A DNA stretch of 64,000 bases from Nonomuraea soli (GCF_013761175.1 NZ_JACDUR010000006.1:918432-982431), one strand, 5' to 3'; positions 43,249-52,422 are shown, counted from the stretch's first letter. The notes: generated from the sequence alone by a model not told the origin. Numbers and translations are program-made.

Positions 43249-44346
43249 TTGACTGACTACGACCCCGTCGAGGTGACACCGTTGCATGCCGACGAGCTGT
43301 CCCGCATGGAGGCCGACGCCCTCGCGGCGATCAAGGCGGCCGACAGCCTCGACGCACTGAAGCAGGTACGGCTCGCGCACGCGGGAGACCGTTCGCCCAT
43401 CGCTCTGGCCAACCGCGAGATCGGCGCCCTGCCGCCCGCCGCGCGCGCCGAGGCGGGCAAGCGCATCGGCGGCGCGCGCAAGGCGATCAACGAGGCGCTC
43501 GCGGCGCGCCAGGCCGAGCTGGAGGCCGAGCGCGACGCCCGCGTGCTGGTCGAAGAGGCCGTCGACGTGACGCTGCCCTGGGACCGGCGGCCGCAGGGCG
43601 CCCGCCACCCCCTCACCACCCTGCAGGAGCGCATCGCCGACTGCTTCGTCGCGATGGGCTACGAGGTGGCCGAGGGCCCCGAGCTCGAGGGCGAATGGTT
43701 CAACTTCGACGCGCTCAACATCGCCACCGACCACCCGGCCCGCTCCGACCACGACACCTTCTTCGTGGAGTCGACCGACTCGGGCAAGGTCCTGCGCACC
43801 CAGACCTCCCCGGTGCAGATCCGCGCCCTGCTGGCGCGCGGCGTGCCGTGCTACGTCATCTCCCCGGGCAAGGTGTTCCGCACCGACGAGCTCGACGCCA
43901 CCCACACCCCCGTCTTCCACCAGGTCGAGGGCCTGGCGGTCGACGAGGGCCTGACGATGGCGCACCTGAAGGGCACGCTCGACCGCTTCGCCGAGGTCAT
44001 GTTCGGCGAGGGCATCACCACGCGCTTCCGTCCCAACTACTTCCCCTTCACCGAGCCGTCGGCGGAGATGGACCTGAAGTGCTTCGTCTGCCGCGGCGCC
44101 TCCGCGCTGCCGGGCAACCCGCCGTGCCGCACCTGCAAGTCCGAGGGCTGGATCGAGTGGGGCGGCTGCGGCATGGTCAACCCGCGGGTGCTCATCGCCT
44201 GCGGTGTCGACCCCAAGCGCTACTCCGGCTTCGCCTTCGGCATGGGCATCGAGCGCACGCTCATGTTCCGCCACAACGCCGAAGACATGCGTGACATGGT
44301 CGAAGGCGACATCCGCTTCACCCTCCCGTTCGGATCGGAGATCTGA
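43249..44346 (+). CDS. pheS: Phenylalanine-tRNA ligase alpha subunit
   Basis: The 365-aa catalytic subunit has an N-terminal coiled coil (about 1-95, AAIKAADSLDALKQVRLAHA), motif 1 (VAEGPELEGEWFNFDALNIA), motif 2 (FRTDELDATHTPVFHQVEGL), FRPNYFPFTEPSAEMDLKC and motif 3 (CGVDPKRYSGFAFGMGIERT). The start is TTG 43249, with CGGAG (43237-43241) 7 nt upstream. A Cys-rich stretch (KCFVCRG and CRTCKSEGW) suggests a metal site, as in other actinobacterial PheS. It overlaps pheT by one base. Confidence 0.96.
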   Translation: MTDYDPVEVTPLHADELSRMEADALAAIKAADSLDALKQVRLAHAGDRSPIALANREIGALPPAARAEAGKRIGGARKAINEALAARQAELEAERDARVLVEEAVDVTLPWDRRPQGARHPLTTLQERIADCFVAMGYEVAEGPELEGEWFNFDALNIATDHPARSDHDTFFVESTDSGKVLRTQTSPVQIRALLARGVPCYVISPGKVFRTDELDATHTPVFHQVEGLAVDEGLTMAHLKGTLDRFAEVMFGEGITTRFRPNYFPFTEPSAEMDLKCFVCRGASALPGNPPCRTCKSEGWIEWGGCGMVNPRVLIACGVDPKRYSGFAFGMGIERTLMFRHNAEDMRDMVEGDIRFTLPFGSEI

Positions 44347-46895
44347 TGAAGGTCCCTCTTTCCTGGCTGCGGGAGTACGTCGACCTCCCCGCCGTCACCG
44401 CGCACGAGCTGGCCGACAAGCTCACCCAGGCAGGGCTGAAGCTCGAGGGCATCACCTCCCACGGCGACGACGTCAAGAACGTCGTGGTCGGCAAGGTGCT
44501 GTCCATCGAGGAGCTGACCGGCTTCAAGAAGCCCATCCGCCACTGCATCGTCGAGGTGGGCGAGGCGGAGCCGCGCCAGATCGTCTGCGGCGCCACCAAC
44601 TTCGCCGAGGGCGACATCGTCGCGGTCGTGCTGCCCGGCGGCGTGCTGCCCGGCGGCTTCGAGGTGGGCGCGCGCAAGACCTACGGCCGCCTGTCGGAGG
44701 GCATGATCTGCTCCGAGCGCGAGCTGGGCCTGGGCGACGACCACAACGGCATCATGGTCCTGCCCGCCGACACCCCGATCGGCACCGACGTCGTCGAGCT
44801 GCTGGGGCTGCGCGACGAGGTCATCGAGCTCGAGATCACCCCCGACCTCGGCTACTCCCTGTCGATCCGCGGCGTCGCCCGCGAGGCCGCCACCGCCTTC
44901 GGCGTGCCGTTCAACGACCCCGCCCTGCGCGAGGTGCCCGCCACCGGCGAGCCGTCCTACCCCGCCTCGATCGGCGACGACACGGTGTGCGACCGCTTCG
45001 TGCTGCGCGAGGTCGCCGGCTTCAACCCGGCGGCGCCCAGCCCGCAGTGGATGCGCACCCGGCTCATCCGCGCCGGCATGCGCCCGGTCTCGCTGGCCGT
45101 CGACATCACCAACTACCTGATGCTCGAGCTCGGCCAGCCGCTGCACGCCTTCGACCGCACGAAGCTGTCCGGCGAGATCGTCGTACGGCGGGCGCGGGCG
45201 GGCGAGACGCTGGAGACCCTCGACCACGTCGTGCGCACCCTCGACCCGGGCGACATCCTCATCACCGACGACTCGGGGCCCATCTCGCTGGCCGGCACCA
45301 TGGGCGGCCTCAACACCGAGATCAGCGACGAGTCGGCCGACATCGTCATCGAGGCGGCCCACTTCTCGGCCTCGGCCACCGCCCGCACCTCGCGCAAGCA
45401 CGGCCTGGTCTCCGAGGCGTCCAAACGTTTCGAGCGCGGCGTCGACCGCGAGCTGCCGCTGGTGGCCTCCTGGCGGGCCGTGCAGCTCCTGGCCGAGCTG
45501 GGCGGCGCCCAGATCCGGCCAGGCGTCACCCACGCCGAGGTCGACGTCGAGCCGCAGCGCATCGCCATCCCGACCGGCCACCCGGGCGCCGTCGCCGGCG
45601 TGCCGTACGACCGCGAGACCGTCATCACCCGCCTGCAGCAGGTCGGCTGCGTCGTCGAGGAGGGCGACAGGCCCGCCGCCCGGCGCGGCGGGGTCGACCC
45701 GACCGGGGTGGTCTCCGGCGGCGACATCGACCTGTCGGTGTCCGGCGACGACATGATCACGGTTACGCCGCCATCGTGGCGTCCCGACCTGACCGACCCC
45801 AACGACCTGGCCGAAGAGGTCATCCGGCTCGAGGGGTATGCCAACCTGCCCTCGATCCTGCCCAAGGCTCCCGCGGGTGCCGGGCTCACCGAGCTCCAGC
45901 GGCTGCGCCGCCGGATCGGCCGCTCCCTGGCCGCCTCCGGCTACGTCGAGGTGCTCTCCTACCCGTTCATGGGCGAGCGCGATCTCGACAACCTCCTGCT
46001 GCCCGCCGGCGACGGCCGCCGTGTGGCCACCCGCCTGGCCAACCCGCTGTCGGAGGACGAGCCGCTGATGCGGACCACCCTCCTGCCGGGGCTGCTCAAG
46101 ACCCTGGTGCGCAACGTGGGCCGGGGCTTCAACGACGTGGCGCTGTTCGAGACCGGCCTGGTCTACCGGCCCGTCGCCGACGCCCCGGCGCAGGCCCCCG
46201 TGCTGCGCGTCGACCGCCGCCCCTCCGACGAGGAGCTGGCGAGCGTCGCCTCGGCGCTGCCGCCGCAGCCGCACCGCATCGCCGCGGTCCTCACCGGAGA
46301 GTTCGAACGTTCCGGCTGGTGGGGCAAGGGCCGCCAGGCGACCTGGGCCGACGCCGTCGAGGTGGCCCGCACGGTCGCCCGCGAGGCCGGCGTGACGCTC
46401 GGCGTCGTCGCCGACCAGCACGAGCCCTGGCACCCCGGCCGCTGCGCCGCGCTCTACGTGGGCGACACTCTCGTCGGCCACGCCGGCGAGCTGCACCCGC
46501 GCGTGGTCGAGGCCTACGGCCTGCCCGCCCGCACGTGCGCGGTGGAGCTGGAGCTCACCCGCTTCGAGCCGCACCTGGCCGGTCCGGCGCAGGCGCCCAA
46601 GGTGTCGGCCTACCCGGTCGCCACCCAGGACGTCGCGCTCATCGTGCCCGACTTCACGCCGGTCGCCGACGTGGAGGCCGCGCTGCGCGACGGTGCGGGC
46701 GAGCTGCTGGAGTCGATCCGGCTGTTCGACGTCTACAGCGGGGAGCAGGTGGGGGCGGGCAACAAGTCGCTGGCGTACACGCTGCGCTTCCGCGCCCCCG
46801 ACCGCACCCTCACGGTCGAGGAGACCACCGCGGCCCGCGACGCCGCCGTCGCCGTGGCGGCGGACCGGGTCGGGGCCCGCCTGCGGGGGGCTTAG
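44346..46895 (+). CDS. pheT: Phenylalanine-tRNA ligase beta subunit
   Basis: The 849-aa beta subunit begins with MKVPLSWLREYVDLP, then the EMAP-like tRNA-binding OB fold (about 40-150, VVVGKVLSIEELTGFKKPIRHC), the B3/B4 editing region (EITPDLGYSLSIRGVAREAA, MRPVSLAVDITNYLMLELGQ), the B5 domain, the catalytic-like core, and the C-terminal FDX-ACB anticodon domain (VATQDVALIVPDFTPVADVE). ATG 44346 shares its A with the pheS stop, so the two subunits are coupled. Confidence 0.97.
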   Translation: MKVPLSWLREYVDLPAVTAHELADKLTQAGLKLEGITSHGDDVKNVVVGKVLSIEELTGFKKPIRHCIVEVGEAEPRQIVCGATNFAEGDIVAVVLPGGVLPGGFEVGARKTYGRLSEGMICSERELGLGDDHNGIMVLPADTPIGTDVVELLGLRDEVIELEITPDLGYSLSIRGVAREAATAFGVPFNDPALREVPATGEPSYPASIGDDTVCDRFVLREVAGFNPAAPSPQWMRTRLIRAGMRPVSLAVDITNYLMLELGQPLHAFDRTKLSGEIVVRRARAGETLETLDHVVRTLDPGDILITDDSGPISLAGTMGGLNTEISDESADIVIEAAHFSASATARTSRKHGLVSEASKRFERGVDRELPLVASWRAVQLLAELGGAQIRPGVTHAEVDVEPQRIAIPTGHPGAVAGVPYDRETVITRLQQVGCVVEEGDRPAARRGGVDPTGVVSGGDIDLSVSGDDMITVTPPSWRPDLTDPNDLAEEVIRLEGYANLPSILPKAPAGAGLTELQRLRRRIGRSLAASGYVEVLSYPFMGERDLDNLLLPAGDGRRVATRLANPLSEDEPLMRTTLLPGLLKTLVRNVGRGFNDVALFETGLVYRPVADAPAQAPVLRVDRRPSDEELASVASALPPQPHRIAAVLTGEFERSGWWGKGRQATWADAVEVARTVAREAGVTLGVVADQHEPWHPGRCAALYVGDTLVGHAGELHPRVVEAYGLPARTCAVELELTRFEPHLAGPAQAPKVSAYPVATQDVALIVPDFTPVADVEAALRDGAGELLESIRLFDVYSGEQVGAGNKSLAYTLRFRAPDRTLTVEETTAARDAAVAVAADRVGARLRGA

Positions 46896-46907
46896 CCGAC
46901 AGGCAGT

Positions 46908-46940
46908 CCGGAGCCCGGGGCTTGTTCCCCGGGCCTCCGG
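46908..46940 (+). terminator. Intrinsic terminator after pheT
   Basis: CCGGAG-CCCGGGG (46908-46920), loop CTTGTT, CCCCGGGCCTCCGG (46927-46940): a 13-bp stem with a single bulge, 13 bp after the pheT stop. Confidence 0.75.
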
Positions 46941-47026
46941 CGTGTCGGCCCGCGATGGCCTTCGGTGTGTTCACGCGGGGTGAAGCGTCGTCGACATACA
47001 CGGCAACACCCACCACAGTGGATGTC

Positions 47027-47767
47027 ATGCGCATAGCCGTCCTCTCCGACATCCACGGTGTCCTGCCCGCCCTCGAGGCCGTCCTCGGTGAGCCGGACGT
47101 GCGGTCGGCCGACAGGGTCGTGCTCACCGGCGACATCGCGGCGGGACCGATGCCGGTCGAGACCCTCGACCTGCTGGTGAGCCTGGGCGAGCGGGTGGTG
47201 TGGGTCCACGGCAACGCCGACCGTGAGGTGGTCGAGGTCGCCGGCGGCAGGCGGTGCGACTACCCGATCTCGCAGTTCGCGGGCGAGCAGCTCAGGCCCG
47301 ACCAGGTCGACCTGCTGGGCACGCTGCCGATGACCCATGCCGTCGAGCTCGGCGGGCTCGGCCGCACCGTCTTCTTCCACGGGACGCCGCGCAAGGACGA
47401 CGAGGTGATCCTCGTCGACAGCACCTACGAGCGGTGGGCGGAGGTGCTGGGCGACCTGGAGGCCGACACGCTCGTCATGGGCAACACGCACATGCCGTTC
47501 GTGCGGCTCGTCGATCGCAGGATGGCGGTCAATCCCGGTTCGGTCGGCATGCCGTACGGCACGGCAGGGGCGCACTGGGCGCTGCTCGACGGGGAGAGCG
47601 GCGCGGTGACGCTTCGCCGTACTCCGCTGGACGCCGAGGCGGTGGGTGACCGGCTGATCGCCGAGTCACGCTACGAGGGGATCGTGGCGTGGGTGGGGGA
47701 GTACGTCAGGGAGAACTACTCCGACAGGCTGGCCGTGGAGGCGATGGGGCGGCGGGAGGGCCGATAA
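47027..47767 (+). CDS. Calcineurin-like metallophosphoesterase (YfcE-like)
   Basis: A 246-aa phosphodiesterase/phosphatase of the MJ0936/YfcE type. Metal motifs are complete: MRIAVLSDIHGVLPALEAVL (DxH), RVVLTGDIAAGPMP (GD), VVWVHGNADREVV (GNxD), and MGNTHMPFVRL (GNTHxP) with VNPGSVGMPYG. The substrate is unknown, with cyclic nucleotides, phosphodiesters or nucleotides possible. ATG 47027. It is the first gene of the block that separates pheT from argC and is followed 7 bp later by a small gene. Confidence 0.9.
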   Translation: MRIAVLSDIHGVLPALEAVLGEPDVRSADRVVLTGDIAAGPMPVETLDLLVSLGERVVWVHGNADREVVEVAGGRRCDYPISQFAGEQLRPDQVDLLGTLPMTHAVELGGLGRTVFFHGTPRKDDEVILVDSTYERWAEVLGDLEADTLVMGNTHMPFVRLVDRRMAVNPGSVGMPYGTAGAHWALLDGESGAVTLRRTPLDAEAVGDRLIAESRYEGIVAWVGEYVRENYSDRLAVEAMGRREGR

Positions 47768-47774
47768 TCGGGGG

Positions 47775-48020
47775 ATGAGGCATCTGCTGGTGTTCGGCGA
47801 GCGTGACGAGGCGGAACAGGCCGCCGAGACGGTCGGGGAATGGCATCCGGAGCTGGGCGTTCCGGCGGTCGTGCGGGAGACGCTGGCTGGGGAGGACGAC
47901 GCCGACGACGCGCAGTGGCTGGTGGTGCTGGAGGACCCTGAGGCGTCGTTGACGGGGGAGCAGCTGGCGCGGATCGACGCGCTGCTGGACGAGGCCGAGG
48001 GGTGGCGGGAGGCGGGCTGA
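47775..48020 (+). CDS. Small acidic protein of unknown function
   Basis: An 81-aa acidic protein that I do not recognise. The pattern MRHLLVFGERDEAEQAAETVGE...QWLVVLEDP...LARIDALLDEAEGW suggests a small alpha/beta fold with a ferredoxin-like or ribonuclease-inhibitor feel, but no family motif is seen. ATG 47775 lies 7 bp after the phosphoesterase stop, with GGGGG directly ahead. Probably co-transcribed with that gene. Confidence 0.65.
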   Translation: MRHLLVFGERDEAEQAAETVGEWHPELGVPAVVRETLAGEDDADDAQWLVVLEDPEASLTGEQLARIDALLDEAEGWREAG

Positions 48021-48070
48021 GCGGCCGCCGCCGCGCGTCCCCGCCCGCTGTGCCGCCCGAACGGTGGGTG

Positions 48071-49360
48071 TCAGGCGGTGACGGGCTGGTCGGCGGCGCG
48101 GCGGGCCTTCTCACGCAGCGCGTGCTCGTCCGTCCTGGCGTCGTAGGTGCGGAAGCTCGGCAGCTTGGCCGCGAGCGCGACCACGGCGAGCACGCACAGC
48201 GCGCCCCCCGCCCCCAGCGACACGCGCCACCCGCCCAGCGACGAGGCCATGAAGCCCGCGCGGGCGTTGCCGAGCATCGGCCCCGTCATGTACGACAGCA
48301 GCTCGATCCCGGCCAGCCGCCCGCGCAGCTCGTTGGGGATGGTCTGGTTCCAGATGGTCGCCCGGAAGATGCCGCTGATCATGTCGGCGGCGCCCGCGAG
48401 GGCCAGGCAGGCCAGCAGCAGCCACAACGACGGCATCAGCGCCGCGAGGACGACGGCGACGCCCCAGACGGTGGCGGCGACGATGACGCCGAGCCCGTGG
48501 CGGTGGACGCGGCCGGTCCAGCCCGAGGTGACCGAGGCGATGAGGGAGCCGACGGCACTGGCGGACATGAGCAGGCCGGTGGTCTGCGGCCCGCCGAAGT
48601 GGTCGGCGATGAAGGGGTAGAGCGCCGTCGAGAAAGCGAAGATCATCGCTGCGATGTCGACGAGGTAGGTGCCCATCAGGTCCTTGCGCCCGACGGCGTA
48701 GCGCACGCCCTCGATCATCGTCTTGATGGAGGCGGGCGCGGTGTCCTCGGCCGGCGGGCGGGCGCGGATCATCCACAGCAGCGCCAGCGAGATCAGGTAG
48801 GTCGCGATGTTGACGGCGTAGGCGGTGGCGGCGCCGTACACGGCGAAGATGACGCCGGCCAGGGCGGGGGAGACGATCGCGCCGAGGTTCCAGCGGAAGC
48901 TGCTGATAGCGGCCGCGGCGGCGAGCTGGTCGTGCGGGACGACCTGGGGCATGAGCGATTCGAGGCTGGGCCGCTGGAGGCTGCCGAGGCCCGCGGTGAG
49001 GGCGCCCATGGTGTACAGGACCCAGATCTGGGGGTCGGGCAGCAGCGCGTTGACCAGCAGGGCGCCGATCGACAGCATGAGGCCGACCTCGGTCCACAGG
49101 ACGATCGTGCGGCGGTCGAGTGCGTCGGCGATGGCGCCGCCCCACAGGCCGCACACCACCATCGGCACGAACTCGGCCAGCGCCATGAGGCCCACCGCGA
49201 CGTAGTCGCCGGTGAGGTCCTTCATCTGCAACGGGAGCACGATCATCGACAGGAACGAGCCGAACATGCCGATGAGCCCGGAGCCGAAGAGCAGCCGGAA
49301 GTCGCGTGAGGAACGCAGGGGACCGAGGTCCATGCGCAGGTGCGAAAACAGCTTCTTCAC
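48071..49360 (-). CDS. MFS transporter (drug exporter-like, MFS_3/enterobactin exporter type)
   Basis: A 429-aa 12-TM exporter (first TM LLFGSGLIGMFGSFLSMIVL). It has the family marker between TM2 and TM3, GGAIADALDRRTIVLWTEV, plus ALTAGLGSLQRPSLESLMPQ and QTIPNELRGRLAGIELLSYM, typical of the EntS/MFS_3 group that exports small hydrophobic molecules or siderophores. The C-terminus is basic and cytoplasmic. GTG 49360 (MKKLF after GGAA) is preferred; GTG 49372 and ATG 49327 are possible. It is divergent from the unknown 366-aa gene. No substrate gene is nearby. Confidence 0.88.
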   Translation of the reverse strand: MKKLFSHLRMDLGPLRSSRDFRLLFGSGLIGMFGSFLSMIVLPLQMKDLTGDYVAVGLMALAEFVPMVVCGLWGGAIADALDRRTIVLWTEVGLMLSIGALLVNALLPDPQIWVLYTMGALTAGLGSLQRPSLESLMPQVVPHDQLAAAAAISSFRWNLGAIVSPALAGVIFAVYGAATAYAVNIATYLISLALLWMIRARPPAEDTAPASIKTMIEGVRYAVGRKDLMGTYLVDIAAMIFAFSTALYPFIADHFGGPQTTGLLMSASAVGSLIASVTSGWTGRVHRHGLGVIVAATVWGVAVVLAALMPSLWLLLACLALAGAADMISGIFRATIWNQTIPNELRGRLAGIELLSYMTGPMLGNARAGFMASSLGGWRVSLGAGGALCVLAVVALAAKLPSFRTYDARTDEHALREKARRAADQPVTA

Positions 49361-49446
49361 AGTTCCAGACACGAGGTTCGATTGTGGGCCAAAGCCCAGA
49401 TAGGCGGCAAATCGTTTTACGCCCTGCGGGCAGTGCTCGGCACGGT

Positions 49447-49464
49447 TAGTGTCACATCCGACAC
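49447..49464 (+). promoter_or_regulatory. -10 hexamer and inverted repeat before the 49477 gene
   Basis: TAGTGT (49447-49452) is a TANNNT -10. It overlaps GTGTC-ACATCC-GACAC (49449-49464), a perfect 5-bp inverted repeat with a 6-nt spacer. The site would lie on the transcription start, so it may be an operator. The regulator is unknown. Confidence 0.4.
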
Positions 49465-49476
49465 GAGGAGTGATTG

Positions 49477-50577
49477 ATGAGTCTGCTGTCACGCGCGGTC
49501 GAGCTGAAGCCGGAGCTGATCCACTATGCCACCTCGGGGCGTTTCGCCACCGAGCTCGGCAAGGTGCTCGACCGTTTCTTCGCCGACGGGCCGCCCGCCG
49601 ACGAGGCGGCCGCCTTCCTTCCGGTCGACTACTTCGCCCTGCAGCACCCGCTGCCCGGCGGCGACACGGTCGTCGACCGGTTCGTGGCCGAGCACGACGA
49701 CCTCGACGAGGCCGACAGGGAGATGCTGCTGGGCTGGAAGGACGTGGTGGAGGGCATCTTCGAGGTCACGAAGGTCGAGGCCAGGGCGGTCACGCTGTTC
49801 AACCTGGTCGACGAGCTGACGTACCGGGCCTTCTCGAACCTGGGCAAGGGCGCCTTCGACAGCCTGGAGGAGGGCATGTTCGTGGTGGCCAGGCTGGTCC
49901 CGCTCCGCCAGGACTGGCTGATCAGCGCGACGCCCGCCGTACACGGGCCGGAGAGCGGGCCCGAGCTCAAGGCGGCGGCGGCCCACGCGGCGATGGCCAA
50001 CCCCGCGCTCGTCTTCCGCAACCCCGAGGCCCTGGCCAGGGCGCGGGAGCTGCAGGTGGAGCAGCGCAGGTGCTTCGTCTCCTACTTCGGCACCGACCTG
50101 TTCGTGGTGCACGGCTCGGAGGTGGCCGAGCGGCTGCGGGGCTACCTGGTCTACCAGGCCGAGCGGCTGGGCGGCCGGCCTCCCGGCGAGGTGCCGCTGC
50201 CGGCGCACGTCACGGGGGCGGCGTCGGTGGCGCTGATCTTCGACGAGGCCGACGGGCTCGCCTACTACGCCGACTTCGCGATCCTGGAGGAGATCTTCGC
50301 CGATCCCCGGCTGCTGATGAAGCCGCGCTACCGCGAGGTGCTCTCCGGCTATCTGCGCGGCGACGCGGTCTCGCCGGTGCCGTTGCGGCGCCTGGCCGAG
50401 CGTGATCCCGACAAGGCGAGCGCGGTCTTCGCCCGGCTGCTCAACCGCAAGGGCTTCCAGTGGGAGCGCAGCGGGGAGGCGCTGCTGCGCTCGCACAAGC
50501 CAGGCTATTTCGCCGCCCCGCGCCTGCCCTCGGTGACGCCGCTGACCGCGGTCATCGCCGAACACGTGGCCGCGTAG
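49477..50577 (+). CDS. Protein of unknown function (366 aa)
   Basis: A soluble 366-aa protein that I do not recognise. Blocks: PELIHYATSGRFATELGKVL (N-terminal), VDYFALQHPLPGGDTVVDRF, LLGWKDVVEGIFEVTKVEA, LFNLVDELTYRAFSNLGKGA, RLVPLRQDWLISATPA, RRCFVSYFGTDLFVVHG, and a C-terminal LLRSHKPGYFAAPRLPSVTP. The segment LFNLVDE...Y...W.SA looks like a small alpha/beta domain following a helical bundle. Codon use is normal and the start is firm (GAGGAG 6 nt before ATG 49477), so it is real. It has its own promoter region with an inverted repeat and is not in an obvious operon. Confidence 0.75.
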   Translation: MSLLSRAVELKPELIHYATSGRFATELGKVLDRFFADGPPADEAAAFLPVDYFALQHPLPGGDTVVDRFVAEHDDLDEADREMLLGWKDVVEGIFEVTKVEARAVTLFNLVDELTYRAFSNLGKGAFDSLEEGMFVVARLVPLRQDWLISATPAVHGPESGPELKAAAAHAAMANPALVFRNPEALARARELQVEQRRCFVSYFGTDLFVVHGSEVAERLRGYLVYQAERLGGRPPGEVPLPAHVTGAASVALIFDEADGLAYYADFAILEEIFADPRLLMKPRYREVLSGYLRGDAVSPVPLRRLAERDPDKASAVFARLLNRKGFQWERSGEALLRSHKPGYFAAPRLPSVTPLTAVIAEHVAA

Positions 50578-50580
50578 AGG

Positions 50581-50632
50581 AGCCGAAGGCCGCCGGAGGG
50601 GTGTCCCGAGTACTCTTCCGGCGGCTTCGGCT
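50581..50632. terminator. Bidirectional terminator between the 49477 gene and the acyl-CoA synthetase gene
   Basis: AGCCGAAG-G-CCGCCGGA (50581-50597) and TCCGGCGGCTTCGGCT (50617-50632) form a 16-bp stem with one bulge and a 19-nt loop, in the 100-bp gap between the converging genes. Confidence 0.8.
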
Positions 50633-50677
50633 GCTCCCAGTCAAACCGCTCTGTCTGAACGAATCGTGATAACGGGC

Positions 50678-52318
50678 TCAGGAATCGCCCAGAACCTCCC
50701 TGCGCAGGTGGGTCTTGAGGATCTTCCCGCCCGGGTTGCGCGGCAGCTCGTCGGAGCGGAACCAGTAGTGGACCGGGATCTTGAACTTGGCGATCCGCGA
50801 GGCCAGGAACTCCTGCAGTTCCTCCGGCGTCGCCGAGCTGCCCGCCGCGGGCCGGATGACCGCTCCGACCTCCTCGCCGAGCTCGTCGTGCGGCACGCCG
50901 ATGACGGCCACGTCGTCGACGGCCGGGTGCTCGAACAGCGCCGCCTCGACCTCGGCGCAGTAGACGTTCTCGCCGCCCCTGATGACCATGTCCTTGGCCC
51001 GGTCCACGATGTAGACGAAGCCGTCCTCGTCGACGCGCGCCAGGTCGCCGGTGTGCAGCCAGCCCTCGACGAAGGTCTGCGCGGTGGCCTCGGGCTTGTT
51101 CCAGTAGCCCATGATGACGTTCGGCCCGCGCACGCACAGCTCGCCGACCTCGCCGACCGGCAGCTCGTCGCCGAGCGGCCCGACGATGCGCACGTCGACG
51201 ACGGCGCTGGGCAGGCCGATGCTGTCGGGCCTGGCCTGGTAGTCGGGGCCGCCGTTGCCGATGGCCAGCGCCGTGGTCTCGGTCATGCCGTAGCCGTTGG
51301 AGGCCGCGCGCTGCGGCAGGTTGTCGTTGATGCGTTCCAGCAGCTTGGGCGGAGCGGGCGCGCCGCCGTACCCGAGGGTGGTCAGCGACGACAGGTCGTA
51401 CTTGGCCAGGTCGGGATGCGACATCAGCTGCCACGCGTTGGTCGGCACGCCGATCATCGTGGTGACCTGCTCGCGCTCGATGGCCTGCAGTGCCTTCTCC
51501 GGGTCCCACTTGTACATGAGCACCAGCGCGCCGCCGGTGAACATGGTCGTGGTCAGCGCCGAGAAGCAGCCGGTGACGTGGAAGAGCGGCACGGTCAGCA
51601 GCGTGATGCGCTTGGCGCCGGCGGCGGCGCCGGGGTCCTTGCCCGCCAGGGCGACCGCGCGCATGAGCCCGTAGGCCACGGTCATCGGCGACTGGCCGAG
51701 GTTGCGGTGGCTGCCCAGCGCGCCCTTGGGGTGGCCGGTGGTGCCGGAGGTGTAGAAGATCGTGGCCGGGTCCTGCGCCGTGAGCTCCACCTCGGGAAGG
51801 GTCGTCTCCTCCTTGCTGAGCAGCTCGCGCCACTGCTCACCACGGACGACGATCGTCGGCACGCCGGAGCCGGCCATGCGCTGGGCACGCTCGTCGTCGG
51901 CGATGATGACCTTGGCGCCCGAGTCGCTCAGCCCGTAGGCCAGCTCCTGCTCGGTCCACCAGGCGTTCAGAGGTACGGCTATCGCCCCCGCCGCCAGGGT
52001 GGCGGAGAACGAGACGACCCACTCGGGATAGTTGCGCATGGCGATGGCCACCCGGTCGCCCTTGGCCACGCCGTACTCCGAGACCAGCCGGTGCGCCAGG
52101 GTGGCGGCCTGGCGGTAGTGCTGCTCGTAGGTGATGTGCTCGTCCTCGTAGGCGAGGAAGAGGTTCTCGCCCTGCCAGCGGCTGTTCTCCAGCAAGGTGC
52201 GGAAGTGCTGGGGGGCGTGTTTCCAGGTGCGTACGCCGGTGTCGCCGATCTCCTCGATCTCGAAGAGCTGTCCGGGGGCGGTGAGCTGGGCCTCGACCTG
52301 GGCGTTCGTGGGGCTCAT
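50678..52318 (-). CDS. Class I adenylate-forming acyl-CoA synthetase
   Basis: A 546-aa acyl-CoA synthetase (ANL family). AMP-binding P-loop IFYTSGTTGHPKGALGSH (near residue 190), GYGMTETTAL (near 330), hinge/active site GWLHTGDLARVDEDGFVYIV and DRAKDMVIRGGENVYCAEVE (near 415-455), and the catalytic C-terminal Lys in NPGGKILKTHLRREVL. It is closest to medium/long-chain or fatty/aryl acid ligases, with no specificity clue. ATG 52318. Upstream, 39-54 bp from the start, is a perfect TetR-type palindrome. No acyl-CoA dehydrogenase or enoyl-CoA hydratase is adjacent. Confidence 0.9.
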   Translation of the reverse strand: MSPTNAQVEAQLTAPGQLFEIEEIGDTGVRTWKHAPQHFRTLLENSRWQGENLFLAYEDEHITYEQHYRQAATLAHRLVSEYGVAKGDRVAIAMRNYPEWVVSFSATLAAGAIAVPLNAWWTEQELAYGLSDSGAKVIIADDERAQRMAGSGVPTIVVRGEQWRELLSKEETTLPEVELTAQDPATIFYTSGTTGHPKGALGSHRNLGQSPMTVAYGLMRAVALAGKDPGAAAGAKRITLLTVPLFHVTGCFSALTTTMFTGGALVLMYKWDPEKALQAIEREQVTTMIGVPTNAWQLMSHPDLAKYDLSSLTTLGYGGAPAPPKLLERINDNLPQRAASNGYGMTETTALAIGNGGPDYQARPDSIGLPSAVVDVRIVGPLGDELPVGEVGELCVRGPNVIMGYWNKPEATAQTFVEGWLHTGDLARVDEDGFVYIVDRAKDMVIRGGENVYCAEVEAALFEHPAVDDVAVIGVPHDELGEEVGAVIRPAAGSSATPEELQEFLASRIAKFKIPVHYWFRSDELPRNPGGKILKTHLRREVLGDS

Positions 52319-52356
52319 ACTGCGCGACTCCACTCTGTTACGGGGATATTTCACAT

Positions 52357-52372
52357 TACCGACCAGTCGGTA
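52357..52372. promoter_or_regulatory. TetR-type operator palindrome upstream of the acyl-CoA synthetase gene
   Basis: TACCGAC-CA-GTCGGTA (52357-52372) is a perfect 16-bp palindrome of the ACCGACCNGTCGGT type bound by many TetR-family fatty-acid and efflux regulators in actinomycetes. It lies between the divergent acyl-CoA synthetase and argC genes, nearer the former. The cognate regulator is not encoded in the window. Confidence 0.75.
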
Positions 52373-52393
52373 CGTCGCGCTAGATCCGCGGTG

Positions 52394-52422
52394 TTGCATG
52401 TCCATGCCCCCCAGTGCATAAT
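52394..52422 (+). promoter_or_regulatory. Promoter of the arginine operon
   Basis: TTGCAT (52394-52399), 17-bp spacer, CATAAT (52417-52422): a good housekeeping promoter, start expected near 52429. It overlaps the GCAT-gtcc-ATGC repeat (52396-52407), which may contribute to ArgR binding. Confidence 0.65.
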
